Of a DNA stretch of 64,000 bases, positions 8,909 to 17,610 are shown one piece after another; position 1 is the stretch's first letter; each line of letters starts with the position of its first letter. Source of the DNA: Longimicrobiales bacterium. GTDB lineage: Bacteria > Gemmatimonadota > Gemmatimonadetes > Longimicrobiales > Gaopeijiaceae. The translations under genes and the position numbers were made by a program. The stretch covers positions 39,699 to 103,698 of the forward strand of contig JAQWPM010000013.1 in NCBI GenBank assembly GCA_029245345.1. Reading direction: 5' to 3'. The notes below the pieces were generated by a model that was not told the origin of the DNA, did no database searches, and saw only the letters and a list, made by a program, of their open reading frames with translations.

Positions 8909-10651
8909 ATGTTCAGACCGGCCCTTGCTTCTGTCTTAGCGCTTGTAGTTTTCTCCGCCTGCGACGACACGACCTCCTACGACGTGCTCATCACGGGCGG
9001 CACGGTGTACGACGGCTCCGGCTCCGCCCCCTTCGTGGGTGACGTTGCGATTGACGGCGATCGGGTCGTCGCGGTGGGCGATCTGTCGGGTGCCACTGCG
9101 GCCAACGTCGTCGATGCATCGGGAATGGCAGTCTCACCTGGCTTCGTGAACATGCTCTCGTGGGCCACCGAGACTCTCATCGTCGACGGGATGTCTCAGG
9201 GGGACATCCGGCAGGGTGTGACGCTGGAAGTCTTCGGCGAAGGCAATTCGATGGGGCCCATGAACGACGCCATGAAGGCCGAGTTCTTGGACGGCTTCAA
9301 GGACTTCGTGGGTGGTGAGGATGCGGCCGCCGCGCTCCTCGGTGGGAGCTTCGAAGTGCCGTGGACGTCGCTGGGTGAGTACATGGAGTTCCTTGAAACC
9401 AAGGGTGTCTCGACGAATGTGGCCTCGTTCCTAGGTGCGACCACCGCCAGGATTCACGAGCTCGGGTACGCAAACCGTCCACCTGATGCGGAGGAGTTGG
9501 ACGCGATGCGTGCGCTCACTCATGCCGCCATGCAGGAAGGTGCCGTCGGCATCGGCTCATCGCTCATCTATGCTCCCGCGTTCTATGCGGAGACGGACGA
9601 GTTGGTAGCGCTCTCCGAAGTCGCGGGTGAATACGGCGGCATGTACATCTCGCATATGCGTTCCGAGGGGAACCGCATTCTCGAAGCGATCGAAGAGTTG
9701 ATCACGATATCCCGCGAAGCTGGCCTCCCGGCTGAGATCTATCACCTGAAGCAGGGCGGTGAGGGGAATTGGGACAAACTCGACGATGTGATCGACATGG
9801 TCGAAGCGGCGAGGGCTGAAGGCCTGCGGATCACCGCCGACATGTATACCTACACTGCGGGCTCGACGGGCCTGGACGCAGCGATGCCGCCGTGGGTCCA
9901 GGAGGGCGGCTACGAGGCGTGGGCGGAGCGCCTGCAGGACCCAGCGGTTCGTGGGCGAGTCATGAGTGAGATGGTGGCGCAGCAGGATGATTGGGAGAAC
10001 CTCATGCAGGGTGCCACGCCTGAAGGCACGCTCCTCGTCGGCTTCAGGAACCCCGATCTGCGCGGCTATATGGGGCGGACTCTGGCGGACGTTGCCGCCG
10101 AGCGGGGTGTGTCGGCCCAGAATGCCGCCATGGATCTCGTTGTCGAGGACGGTAGCCGGGTCCAAGTCGTCTACTTCTTGATGTCCGAAGAAAACGTGAA
10201 GCGGCAGATCGCTTTGCCGTGGGTTGCATTCGATTCGGATGCGGGCTCGATGGCGCCTGAGCCTCCGTTCACGGATGCGAGCACACACCCGCGGGCCTAC
10301 GGCAACTTCGCTCGGCTGCTGGGCAAGTATGTTCGTGAGGAAGGGGTCATCCCCCTGGAAGAAGCGGTACGCCGCCTCACGTCTTTTTCAACGACCAACC
10401 TCGGCATCACGGACCGCGGCCTGCTCGCCGAGGGCTACTACGCCGACGTCGTCGTCTTTGACCCCGAGACGATCACTGACCACGCGACGTTCGAGGAACC
10501 GCACCAGTATTCGACGGGGGTGATCCACGTGTTCGTCAATGGTGGGCACGTACTGAGCGATGGTGAGCACACGGGTGCTACGCCCGGTCGTGTTGTGAGA
10601 GGGCCGGGGTGGACCGGAGGGGGCGATAGGCCACCTGAAGGGAGTCGGTGA
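8909..10651 (+). CDS. D-aminoacylase-like amidohydrolase lipoprotein, divergent metal site
   Basis: This 580-residue protein has a signal sequence ending in a lipobox (FSAC, Cys18), then an amidohydrolase fold typical of N-acyl-D-amino-acid deacylases: DVLITGGTVYDGSG, MYISHMRSEGNR, AEIYHLKQGGEGNW, AFDSDAG and GLLAEGYYADVVVFDP. Two features of the classical enzymes are absent: the HxH after the PGF motif is replaced by FVNMLSW, and the metal-binding cysteine in GNCGFS is replaced by GEGNS. The histidines of SHMRSE and YHLK and the late aspartate remain, so activity with an altered metal site is possible. The start at 8909 was preferred over the open frame from 8795 because it begins the signal peptide. 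It probably forms a unit with the DUF819 gene 9 bases downstream. Confidence 0.85.
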   Translation: MFRPALASVLALVVFSACDDTTSYDVLITGGTVYDGSGSAPFVGDVAIDGDRVVAVGDLSGATAANVVDASGMAVSPGFVNMLSWATETLIVDGMSQGDIRQGVTLEVFGEGNSMGPMNDAMKAEFLDGFKDFVGGEDAAAALLGGSFEVPWTSLGEYMEFLETKGVSTNVASFLGATTARIHELGYANRPPDAEELDAMRALTHAAMQEGAVGIGSSLIYAPAFYAETDELVALSEVAGEYGGMYISHMRSEGNRILEAIEELITISREAGLPAEIYHLKQGGEGNWDKLDDVIDMVEAARAEGLRITADMYTYTAGSTGLDAAMPPWVQEGGYEAWAERLQDPAVRGRVMSEMVAQQDDWENLMQGATPEGTLLVGFRNPDLRGYMGRTLADVAAERGVSAQNAAMDLVVEDGSRVQVVYFLMSEENVKRQIALPWVAFDSDAGSMAPEPPFTDASTHPRAYGNFARLLGKYVREEGVIPLEEAVRRLTSFSTTNLGITDRGLLAEGYYADVVVFDPETITDHATFEEPHQYSTGVIHVFVNGGHVLSDGEHTGATPGRVVRGPGWTGGGDRPPEGSR

Positions 10652-10660
10652 GGGTCGGTC

Positions 10661-11821
10661 ATGATTCGCGATCCTACCGCCGTCTTCTTTGTCCTCGCGG
10701 CTATTGTGGCCGTCGCGGTGACGCTCGAGTCACGCTACAAGACCTTCCAGGCCCTAGGCTCAGCGTTGGTTGGGATTCTCGGCGGGATGCTCCTGTCGAA
10801 CATCGGGATCATCCCTGGTGAGTCGTATGCCTACGTCTTCTTGGGCGGAGCAGGAGTCAGCGCCGGGATCGTGCTCATTCTCCTCACCGTCGATGTGCGC
10901 AGCGTCATCCAAGCCGGTCCCCGCATGCTGGCGGCCTTTGGCATCGGGGCCCTCGGCTCGGCGATCGGGGCGACCGTGGCCGCTCTGCTCCTAGCCGACT
11001 CGATTGGGCCTGAGACGTGGAAGCTCGCCGGCCAGTACGCGGCTACCTATACCGGCGGGGGTGTGAACTTTGCGGCTGTTGGTGCCGCTCTCGAGACGAG
11101 CGGCGATCTGTTCGCTGCGGGCATCGCCGCCGACGTGATCGTCACCGCCGTTTGGATGGCTGCCTGTTTGGCCGTGCCAATCTTGTTTTCCGCGCGGGTC
11201 CGCCAAGCTACGCGGGAATCCTCTCCCGCAGACCGCGTGGTTCCGGATCCCGACGAGCCTCCCAACCTCCACCAGATGCTCTACTCCAGCATCGGGGCGC
11301 TGGAGTTGCAGGGTATCGCGCTCATGGTGTCGGTCGTGCTTGGGACGTTATGGGTCTCCGGCATGCTCGGTGACCTCCTCGCCCCCATTCCCAGCGTGCT
11401 CTGGCTCACGACGATCGCACTCCTCCTTGCTCAGGTGCCGCATATCAAGCGCCTCAAGGGTGCCGGTGTGATCGGCAACTACATCGTCCTCCTATTTCTT
11501 GCGAGCAATGGAGCACGGTCGGTGATCGCGAATATCATCGAGGTAGGGCCGCCCATCGTGTACTACGCGTTGATCACCGTAGGCATCCATGGCCTCGTCA
11601 TTTTCGGAGTGGGGCGTCTGGTCGGGCTCGACCTGAAGACACTGGCGGTGGCGTCCCAGGCGGCCGTCGGTGGACCTGCGTCCGCGATGGCGCTCGCCAC
11701 TGCTCGAGGCTACACGGACCGGCTACTGCCCGGGGTCGCTGCCGGGCTTCTAGGATACGCGGCCGGAAACTATCTGGGGCTCGTCGTGGCATCCGTACTC
11801 AGGGGCGTGCTCGCCGGCTAG
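10661..11821 (+). CDS. DUF819 family integral membrane protein
   Basis: This 386-residue protein has about ten hydrophobic helices and the DUF819 (YjcL-like) pattern. That pattern includes the glycine-rich QYAATYTGGGVNFAAV segment near residues 127-142 and the C-terminal AVGGPASAMALATARGY, which resemble inverted-repeat glycine motifs of secondary transporters. No substrate is established for the family; members are often next to peptidase or dipeptide-epimerase genes. Here it lies 9 bases after the D-aminoacylase-like gene, so import or export of an amino acid, acyl-amino acid or peptide is a reasonable inference. It converges with the 2-hydroxyacid dehydrogenase gene, with only 19 bases between stops. 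Confidence 0.85.
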   Translation: MIRDPTAVFFVLAAIVAVAVTLESRYKTFQALGSALVGILGGMLLSNIGIIPGESYAYVFLGGAGVSAGIVLILLTVDVRSVIQAGPRMLAAFGIGALGSAIGATVAALLLADSIGPETWKLAGQYAATYTGGGVNFAAVGAALETSGDLFAAGIAADVIVTAVWMAACLAVPILFSARVRQATRESSPADRVVPDPDEPPNLHQMLYSSIGALELQGIALMVSVVLGTLWVSGMLGDLLAPIPSVLWLTTIALLLAQVPHIKRLKGAGVIGNYIVLLFLASNGARSVIANIIEVGPPIVYYALITVGIHGLVIFGVGRLVGLDLKTLAVASQAAVGGPASAMALATARGYTDRLLPGVAAGLLGYAAGNYLGLVVASVLRGVLAG

Positions 11822-11840
11822 CTGGTGGCAGCCGGTTCCG

Positions 11841-12872
11841 TCAGTAAAGCAGCACAGTGTCGAGCACGTTCAGCTGCGGCTCGCCGGCCAGGTAACGCCG
11901 CAGGTTCTCGCAGAAAATGTCGATGATCCTGCCGTTTTCGCGATCGCTCGTGCTCGCTGAATGGGGAGTGATCAAGACGTTGGGCATCTCCCAAAGTGGA
12001 CTGTTCATTGGGAGTGGCTCCTCTGCGAAGACATCGAGGTAGGCGGCGGCCACATGGCCCGACTCCAGCGATGCGATCAGAGCTGGCTCGTCGACTAAAG
12101 CTCCCCTCCCGATGTTGATGAGGGCGGCCCCCCGTGGCAGTGCCGCGAGCTGTTTGGCCCCGATCATGCCTTCAGTCTCGGGGGTATGCGGAGCGACCAA
12201 GATGAGGAAGTCTGCATCTGGGAGGTGCGTCATCAAGTGACTTGGGCCCACGAGTTCGTCGACCGGAAGTGTGTCGGCCCCGGTTGTGTTCCGACGGACG
12301 CCCACGACGCGAAGGCGGAGTGCCTGAGCGACACGGGCGACCTCGCTCCCCACCGCCCCTAGGCCGACAACCACCGCCGTGCGTCCAACGAGATCCGTGG
12401 CCGCATAACGCTCCCATTCCTTGTTCGACTGAAGCGCCTGGAAATGACCGGCTCGGCGGGAGTGCATAAGCATGGACATCGCCGCGAATTCTGCCAATGG
12501 AATGGCGTGCACGCCCCTGGCGGTGGTAAACACAGTGTCCGGCATACGATCTGCATATGCCTGACGCCCCACTAGCTGTCCGATACCCGCACTGGTGGCC
12601 TGGACCCAATGGACGTTCGGCGCCAAGTCAGGCAGGTCGTCGAGGTGAGTGTGGTCAAAGTCGTACAGGATGGTGGCTTCCCCGAGGAGCCCACGCCATT
12701 CGGCTTCCTGCTCGGGCGTTCGGTCGCGATCTGCTCCCTTGTGGTCGGCGGGATACCGTGGAGGCCTGAGGAGGTCCGGCCGGTAGATGACCTCGATCTC
12801 TGGCACAGTCCGCTGCACACGCTCCACGAGATCTGGCTCGACATAACTCGCGATAAGGATTCGTTCTGTCAT
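11841..12872 (-). CDS. D-2-hydroxyacid dehydrogenase
   Basis: This 343-residue cytoplasmic NAD(P)-dependent enzyme of the D-isomer-specific 2-hydroxyacid dehydrogenase family carries a Rossmann motif VVVGLGAVGSEVAR. The full catalytic set is present: Arg in INIGRGALVDE, Glu in FAEEPLP and His in ITPHSAST. It reduces a 2-keto acid to a D-2-hydroxyacid or does the reverse; sequence alone does not fix the substrate (glyoxylate/hydroxypyruvate and phenylpyruvate-type acids are candidates). Its start overlaps the stop of the Rof-like gene by four bases (ATGA), so the two are one transcript. Confidence 0.92.
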   Translation of the reverse strand: MTERILIASYVEPDLVERVQRTVPEIEVIYRPDLLRPPRYPADHKGADRDRTPEQEAEWRGLLGEATILYDFDHTHLDDLPDLAPNVHWVQATSAGIGQLVGRQAYADRMPDTVFTTARGVHAIPLAEFAAMSMLMHSRRAGHFQALQSNKEWERYAATDLVGRTAVVVGLGAVGSEVARVAQALRLRVVGVRRNTTGADTLPVDELVGPSHLMTHLPDADFLILVAPHTPETEGMIGAKQLAALPRGAALINIGRGALVDEPALIASLESGHVAAAYLDVFAEEPLPMNSPLWEMPNVLITPHSASTSDRENGRIIDIFCENLRRYLAGEPQLNVLDTVLLY

Positions 12873-13096
12873 GACTGGCTCACGGCGAAGGATTCGATGT
12901 GGTCGAGTCGGATCCTCGGCCCGTTGTCGAGCACGAGGTATTCGGCACCATCGGACACGACGATATCAGTGATTATGCCGGTGCGCTCTCCGAGGCTGTC
13001 GGGATACCTTGCCGTGAGCGACATCCGTTGCCGTCTAACGGCTGCGGCTTCGTAATGATCGTGCAGCGAGCAGTCGATCGGTTTATATGGCTCCAT
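12869..13096 (-). CDS. Rof-like Rho-binding antiterminator
   Basis: This 75-residue acidic small protein matches the layout of Rof (YaeO), which binds the transcription terminator Rho and inhibits it. The N-terminal YKPIDCSLHDHYEAAA corresponds to the Rof YxPIxCxxxDxLE region, followed by a beta barrel (MSLTARYPDSLG, GIITDIVVSDGAEYLVL) and a closing strand IRLDHIESFAV. Rof is best known from Proteobacteria. The gene is first in an operon with the 2-hydroxyacid dehydrogenase (ATGA overlap). The 87 bases between this start (13096) and the M16 start at 13184 hold the divergent promoter region. The Rho-inhibiting role is inferred from resemblance; the family call is fairly safe. Confidence 0.72.
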   Translation of the reverse strand: MEPYKPIDCSLHDHYEAAAVRRQRMSLTARYPDSLGERTGIITDIVVSDGAEYLVLDNGPRIRLDHIESFAVSQS

Positions 13097-13183
13097 CGGG
13101 TCTCTCCCTGAGTCGCGTCAGTCTTGCCGCTCCGTGCGCACCGGCGGACCTTGGCATCATCGTCAATCTCGTGGAGTTCGACC

Positions 13184-14722
13184 ATGCGCCAAATACTTAC
13201 ACTCGTAGCCCTACTGGGCGTCGTCTCGCCTCTCTCCGCTCAGGACTTCGACTACACGTTGCCCATTGAGGAGCACGTCTTCGAAAATGGGCTCCGTCTT
13301 CTGGTCATGCACCGGGCGGACGATCCACGGGTCGCGGCGAAGATCTTCACGGATTTCGGGGCGATCGTCGAGGAACCGGGTGAGTTGGGTGCCGCTCACT
13401 ACCTCGAGCATCTGATGTTCAAGGGCACCCAGACCATGGGGACGACGAACTGGGAAGCGGAAGAGCCTCTCATCGAAGCGCTGTTTGCCACAGAACTCGA
13501 GCTCGAAGAAGCACTCAACGCGGCCCGCAACGACATCCGAGAGCGCGGTGTGTGGGGTGACTACAAACACTCAGAGAGCACGCCCCGCATCGACTCACTT
13601 CAAGCCGAGATCGCACGCATCGATGCAGAGATCGCACAGTACCGAGACAATGGCGTCACCATGCGATGGTACCAGGCGTTTGGCGGGACCGGGCTGACCG
13701 CGACCACCGAGCAAGAGTACATGAAGTTCGACATCAATCTCCCGGCGGAGCGAGTCGGCCTTTTCTTGCGCGTCGAAGCCGACCGCATGAGGAACACCGT
13801 ATTCCGTGAGTTTGATGAAGAGAGGATGATCTTGGTCGAGCAGCGTTTGGGCGACCTGAATGGGCCTGCCACGCCCTACTACGAACAGATGGCGGGCCTC
13901 ACGGGCCTGGTCCATCCGGTCTTTTGGCCGGAAGGCTACATGACGGACTTCGGCGAGTATTCACGTTGGTATCAGAAGGACCTCTACGACCGTTACTTCC
14001 AGCCGAACAACACGACGCTGGTGTTCATTGGCGGCGTGACGTTGGAAGAGATGATCCCGCAGGTGGATCGTTACTTCGGGTGGATGGAACGTGTGCCGGA
14101 GCCGACCCGGGCGCGGGCTGTGGAGCCGCCGCCGGCGTCCGAGCGATCGCTGACGTACCGGAGCGACGACCTGCCGCCGCGCGTCGAGGTGCGCCACATG
14201 ATTCCCGGCGTGGGGCATCCGGATCGTCCGCACTTCGACGTGGTGGGTGAAGTGCTGACCATTCAACTCGAACGTGCGCTCGAAGAGGCTGGCATCACCG
14301 CCTCTGTGAGTGTGAACACGCGCGTCGTGCACACATCACGCTTCGGTGTCCCGGGGTCGATCAACGTCGAAGTCGTGACCGGCGAGGAGAATCTCCGGGT
14401 GGCACAGTCGCTTATCGAGACCACGCTCGGCTCGTTCGGATCAGCGGAGATGACCGACGACGATCTGTGGCTTGCGAAGAAGCGTCTGCGCACGGCTTGG
14501 CATCGGACGATGCGGGATCCAGATCAGTTGGCGTTCGAGATCGGGCATTTCCAAACGATGGATCAGTGGGAGACGCTCGTCCCCTATATGGAGGCTCGTG
14601 AGACGACGACCGCAGAGGACCTGAATCGACTCGCGGCAGAGTACTTCATACCCAACAACCGCTCGTGGGGCTTCGTGAGGCCGAAGACGTCCAGGCCCAT
14701 CTCTCAGGAGGACGATCGATGA
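13184..14722 (+). CDS. M16 zinc metallopeptidase, catalytic subunit
   Basis: This 512-residue exported protein has a signal peptide (ILTLVALLGVVSPLSAQ, cleavage near residue 20). The inverted zinc motif HYLEH lies at residues 72-76 and the downstream glutamate in FDEERMILVEQR. M16 peptidases are clam-shell enzymes that cut oligopeptides held in an inner chamber. An insert of roughly 60 charged helical residues (about 85-160) follows the zinc helix, and the active-site cap continues with NGVTMRWYQAFGGTGLTA. The start at 13184 was preferred over 13124 because it opens the signal peptide. The last four bases overlap the start of the second M16 gene, as in two-subunit bacterial M16B peptidases. 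Confidence 0.93.
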   Translation: MRQILTLVALLGVVSPLSAQDFDYTLPIEEHVFENGLRLLVMHRADDPRVAAKIFTDFGAIVEEPGELGAAHYLEHLMFKGTQTMGTTNWEAEEPLIEALFATELELEEALNAARNDIRERGVWGDYKHSESTPRIDSLQAEIARIDAEIAQYRDNGVTMRWYQAFGGTGLTATTEQEYMKFDINLPAERVGLFLRVEADRMRNTVFREFDEERMILVEQRLGDLNGPATPYYEQMAGLTGLVHPVFWPEGYMTDFGEYSRWYQKDLYDRYFQPNNTTLVFIGGVTLEEMIPQVDRYFGWMERVPEPTRARAVEPPPASERSLTYRSDDLPPRVEVRHMIPGVGHPDRPHFDVVGEVLTIQLERALEEAGITASVSVNTRVVHTSRFGVPGSINVEVVTGEENLRVAQSLIETTLGSFGSAEMTDDDLWLAKKRLRTAWHRTMRDPDQLAFEIGHFQTMDQWETLVPYMEARETTTAEDLNRLAAEYFIPNNRSWGFVRPKTSRPISQEDDR

Positions 14723-16194
14723 GGCGCGTGAACGAAGTGAGGCCGTCCGTGTTGCTCGCCGTTGCGCTTCCGATCGCGGTTGGGGCGTTCACGTTATCCG
14801 GTTCGACCGCAGACCTGTCCGCGCAGGTCACGCCGCACCCCAGAGAGATGGGGCTGCCCACACCTGAGTCCACGCGCCCGGATCCCCCTGATTACAGGGT
14901 CGAACTCACCAACGGCCTCGTCGCCTACGTCGTGGCAGATGCCGCGGTCCCTCTCGTGACGCTCACCGCCTTCATTGGTGCGGGTTACGTCGATGGGCCA
15001 GATGGTGCGGCAGAGGTGCTCGCGCACGGACTGCGCGCGAACGGTCCGGCCGGGCTCGCTCCCGGGGCTTTTCACGAGTCGCTCCGTAGGATGACTGCCG
15101 ACTACTCGGTAGCCCTCGGGCCCGAGCAGATCGAGATCACGCTGGACGTTCCCGAGGAGGACGCCTGGGGTGCGTTGGCGCTTCTCTCTGGCATGCTCCT
15201 TCGGGGCCCCGCGCTTAGCCAGGCGGACATCGATGCGCTTCAGTCCCGTGCACAGCCAGAAGGAGAGCTGATCTACGATGGATCGCTCGCGGGAGCGGCC
15301 AGCATGCACCGGCGGGGCGTGTTGGGTGGTGGGGCGTACGGCAGCGAACCTACGCCAGCGGATTATGGCCAGCTGTCGCTCCGGGACGTGGACGCATATC
15401 GATCGCGCTTCCTCGTGGCGGAAAACGTCGCCCTCGCAGTGGCGGGCCCGCTCACCATGGCGAGTGTCGAAGCGGCATTGGCGGAAGGGCTCGCCGGCAT
15501 GGCATCGGGTTCAAGGCACGAGCGAAGTCGCTCTGCGGTGACGGATGCCCCGACCGAGCGGTCCGTACACACGTACCCAGCTGAAAAGCTGCAGGGTTGG
15601 CTCGTGATTGGACACGAACTACCTGTGGTGCCGGAGGAGGACGAGGCGGCGCTTCAGGTGATGAACTACATCTTGGGTGGAGGGCATTTCGATACACGTC
15701 TCTTCCGGGCTACGCGTGATCGTCGCGGCCTCACGAACGACGACTCCGGCTTTTTAGAGATGAATCGAGACGGGCCCGGGACGTATCAGTTCCAAACGTA
15801 CGGACGGCCGGAGGTGGTCAGGTTGCTTCTGCACCTCACGCTCGAGGAAATCGATCGCATCAGGGCCGAACCAGTCACGGAGGAAGAACTCTTTGTCGCG
15901 AAGGGAGCACTCGCGGACGGGGTCTTCGCCGCTGGCTACCGAGATGGCTGGGCTGCAGCTCGGACGCTTGCTCAGGAGTGGGTGCGCGACGGGAGCCACG
16001 AGGCGTCCGCGTCGTATCAGGACCGCATAAGGTCCGTGACCGCGGCCGACGTGTTGGAAGCGGCTCGGCGCTACCTCCACCCTGAACGGATGACGACGGT
16101 CTTGGTGGGTCCCCTCGATGAGATCGGGAGTGCTCCGGCTATGGAAAACGAAGGGAGCTTGTCGGACTACGGGAGGGTGTCAGGAGGGCGCTGA
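14719..16194 (+). CDS. M16 family protein, inactive partner subunit
   Basis: This 491-residue exported protein has the M16 fold but no zinc site. Aligned with its upstream neighbour, the HYLEH motif becomes EVLAH (residues 99-103), so the first histidine and the catalytic glutamate are lost. The C-terminal substrate-binding signature is retained in FDTRLFRATRDRRGLTN, similar to the R/Y pair of M16B partners. In known two-subunit M16 peptidases one chain carries zinc and the other completes the chamber. The start at 14719 makes an ATGA overlap with the catalytic gene, consistent with equal expression. It overlaps the convergent decarboxylase gene by 15 bases at its 3' end. Confidence 0.9.
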   Translation: MRRVNEVRPSVLLAVALPIAVGAFTLSGSTADLSAQVTPHPREMGLPTPESTRPDPPDYRVELTNGLVAYVVADAAVPLVTLTAFIGAGYVDGPDGAAEVLAHGLRANGPAGLAPGAFHESLRRMTADYSVALGPEQIEITLDVPEEDAWGALALLSGMLLRGPALSQADIDALQSRAQPEGELIYDGSLAGAASMHRRGVLGGGAYGSEPTPADYGQLSLRDVDAYRSRFLVAENVALAVAGPLTMASVEAALAEGLAGMASGSRHERSRSAVTDAPTERSVHTYPAEKLQGWLVIGHELPVVPEEDEAALQVMNYILGGGHFDTRLFRATRDRRGLTNDDSGFLEMNRDGPGTYQFQTYGRPEVVRLLLHLTLEEIDRIRAEPVTEEELFVAKGALADGVFAAGYRDGWAAARTLAQEWVRDGSHEASASYQDRIRSVTAADVLEAARRYLHPERMTTVLVGPLDEIGSAPAMENEGSLSDYGRVSGGR

Positions 16195-17610
16195 CATCTC
16201 TGCGGTGGCTTCGCGGATATCCGCCAAACACTGCTCCATCCGGTCCATATGAGTGCGAAACGACAGCACACAGATGCGGAGCAAGAAGCGCCCGTCGACG
16301 GTGGTGGCAGTGAGGTAGACGTTCTGCTTCGCGTTGACGCGCGCGAGGAGGTCTTGGTTGAGTGCGCCGAGTTCTTCTTCGCCCATCCCCGCCGGTGCCA
16401 ACCTGAACGCCGTCAGCGACAAGCGCGCCTCCGCGACGATCTCCATGTCTGGGATTCCGCGGAGTTCCTCTGCAGCCCAGCGCGCGAGGTCCATCTTTTC
16501 GTCGAGCGCGTCGCGGAAAGCATCGATGCCGAACAGCTTGATGGGGAGCCAGGCGCGAAGACCCCGAAAGTCGCGTGAGAGCTCGGGGGAGATGTCGCAG
16601 AAGTCCACGAAGTCCGCGTCGTGCTGCATGACGGGCATGTAGTCAGCGAACGTTGCGTGGGCTCTGCGCAGCGTGTGCTCGTCCCGGACGATCAGGGCTC
16701 CGGTTCCATAGGGCAGGAAGAGGCCTTTGTGCGGGTCGAGAGTGACCGAGTTGGCCCGGGAGAGACCATCCATGAGCGTTCTCCCTCGCTCCGTAAGCAT
16801 GAACGGAGCTCCGTACGCCCCGTCCACGTGGAGCCAGAGTTTCTCGCGCTCTGCGAGGTCCGCGATCTCGGAGAGTGGGTCCACGGCCCCTGTGTTCGTG
16901 GTGCCTGCGCTGGCCACTATTAAGAAGGGCTCGAGTCCCGCTTCGCGGTCGGCCGCGATCTGTGCCTCGAGTGCATCCACACGCATCTCGAATACTGCGT
17001 TGGTTGGGATCTCTCGAAGGTTGCCTTCGGGGAATCCAGCGAGCACAGCGGCCTTTCGAACCGAGTGATGCGTCTGGTCCGAGGTGTACATCGTACCGGA
17101 CCGGAATTCCTCTGGAAGTCGCTCTCGGCGTGCCGTGACGATCGCGGTGAGGTTCGCGAGCGATCCACCGCTGGTGAGGATGCCGCCGCTCCCGGGTCCG
17201 TACCCCACAATCGTGCAGAACCAGCGCACGACGTTGAGTTCGAGTTGCACGAGGGCAGGAGCCGCCACCCACACACCGACGTATCGATTGATGGCGTTGG
17301 CCACGAGGTCGGCGACGGCGGAAGGGAAGAGCCCTCCACCGGGGATGTAGGCCAGATACCCCGGACCGGCAGTGTTAAACGAGGTTGGAAGAGCGTCTTC
17401 GAAGATCACCTTCATGAGGCTATCGAAGTCGGTCGCCCCTTCCGGAAGAGGTTCTGCGAGCGCTCGGGCCTCACTGCGTCCGTCGGTTGCGTAGGCCGCA
17501 GGTTGCTCAGACAGCGTCGAGATGTGGTCGACCACGAGACGAGAAGCTTCGGCCAGCATCTCCTGCATTTCTTGCTGGGATGGTTCCAGCGGGTAGCGTC
17601 GCTCGGTCAC
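16180..17610 (-). CDS. PLP-dependent group II decarboxylase
   Basis: This protein of about 476 residues belongs to the aromatic-L-amino-acid/glutamate decarboxylase family. The PLP-binding lysine is in SVTLDPHKGLFLPYG (near residue 294), the pyridine-contacting aspartate in LWLHVDGAYGAPF, and the N-terminal substrate region contains FNTAGPGYLAYIPGGG. It removes CO2 from an aromatic or related amino acid in the cytoplasm; the exact substrate is not decidable. A GTG at 17610 that overlaps the ABC-F stop by four bases (GTGA) is the likely start; a longer open frame begins at 17652 but overlaps ABC-F more. It follows the ABC-F gene in the same transcript and converges with the M16 pair. Confidence 0.9.
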   Translation of the reverse strand: MTERRYPLEPSQQEMQEMLAEASRLVVDHISTLSEQPAAYATDGRSEARALAEPLPEGATDFDSLMKVIFEDALPTSFNTAGPGYLAYIPGGGLFPSAVADLVANAINRYVGVWVAAPALVQLELNVVRWFCTIVGYGPGSGGILTSGGSLANLTAIVTARRERLPEEFRSGTMYTSDQTHHSVRKAAVLAGFPEGNLREIPTNAVFEMRVDALEAQIAADREAGLEPFLIVASAGTTNTGAVDPLSEIADLAEREKLWLHVDGAYGAPFMLTERGRTLMDGLSRANSVTLDPHKGLFLPYGTGALIVRDEHTLRRAHATFADYMPVMQHDADFVDFCDISPELSRDFRGLRAWLPIKLFGIDAFRDALDEKMDLARWAAEELRGIPDMEIVAEARLSLTAFRLAPAGMGEEELGALNQDLLARVNAKQNVYLTATTVDGRFLLRICVLSFRTHMDRMEQCLADIREATAEMSAPS

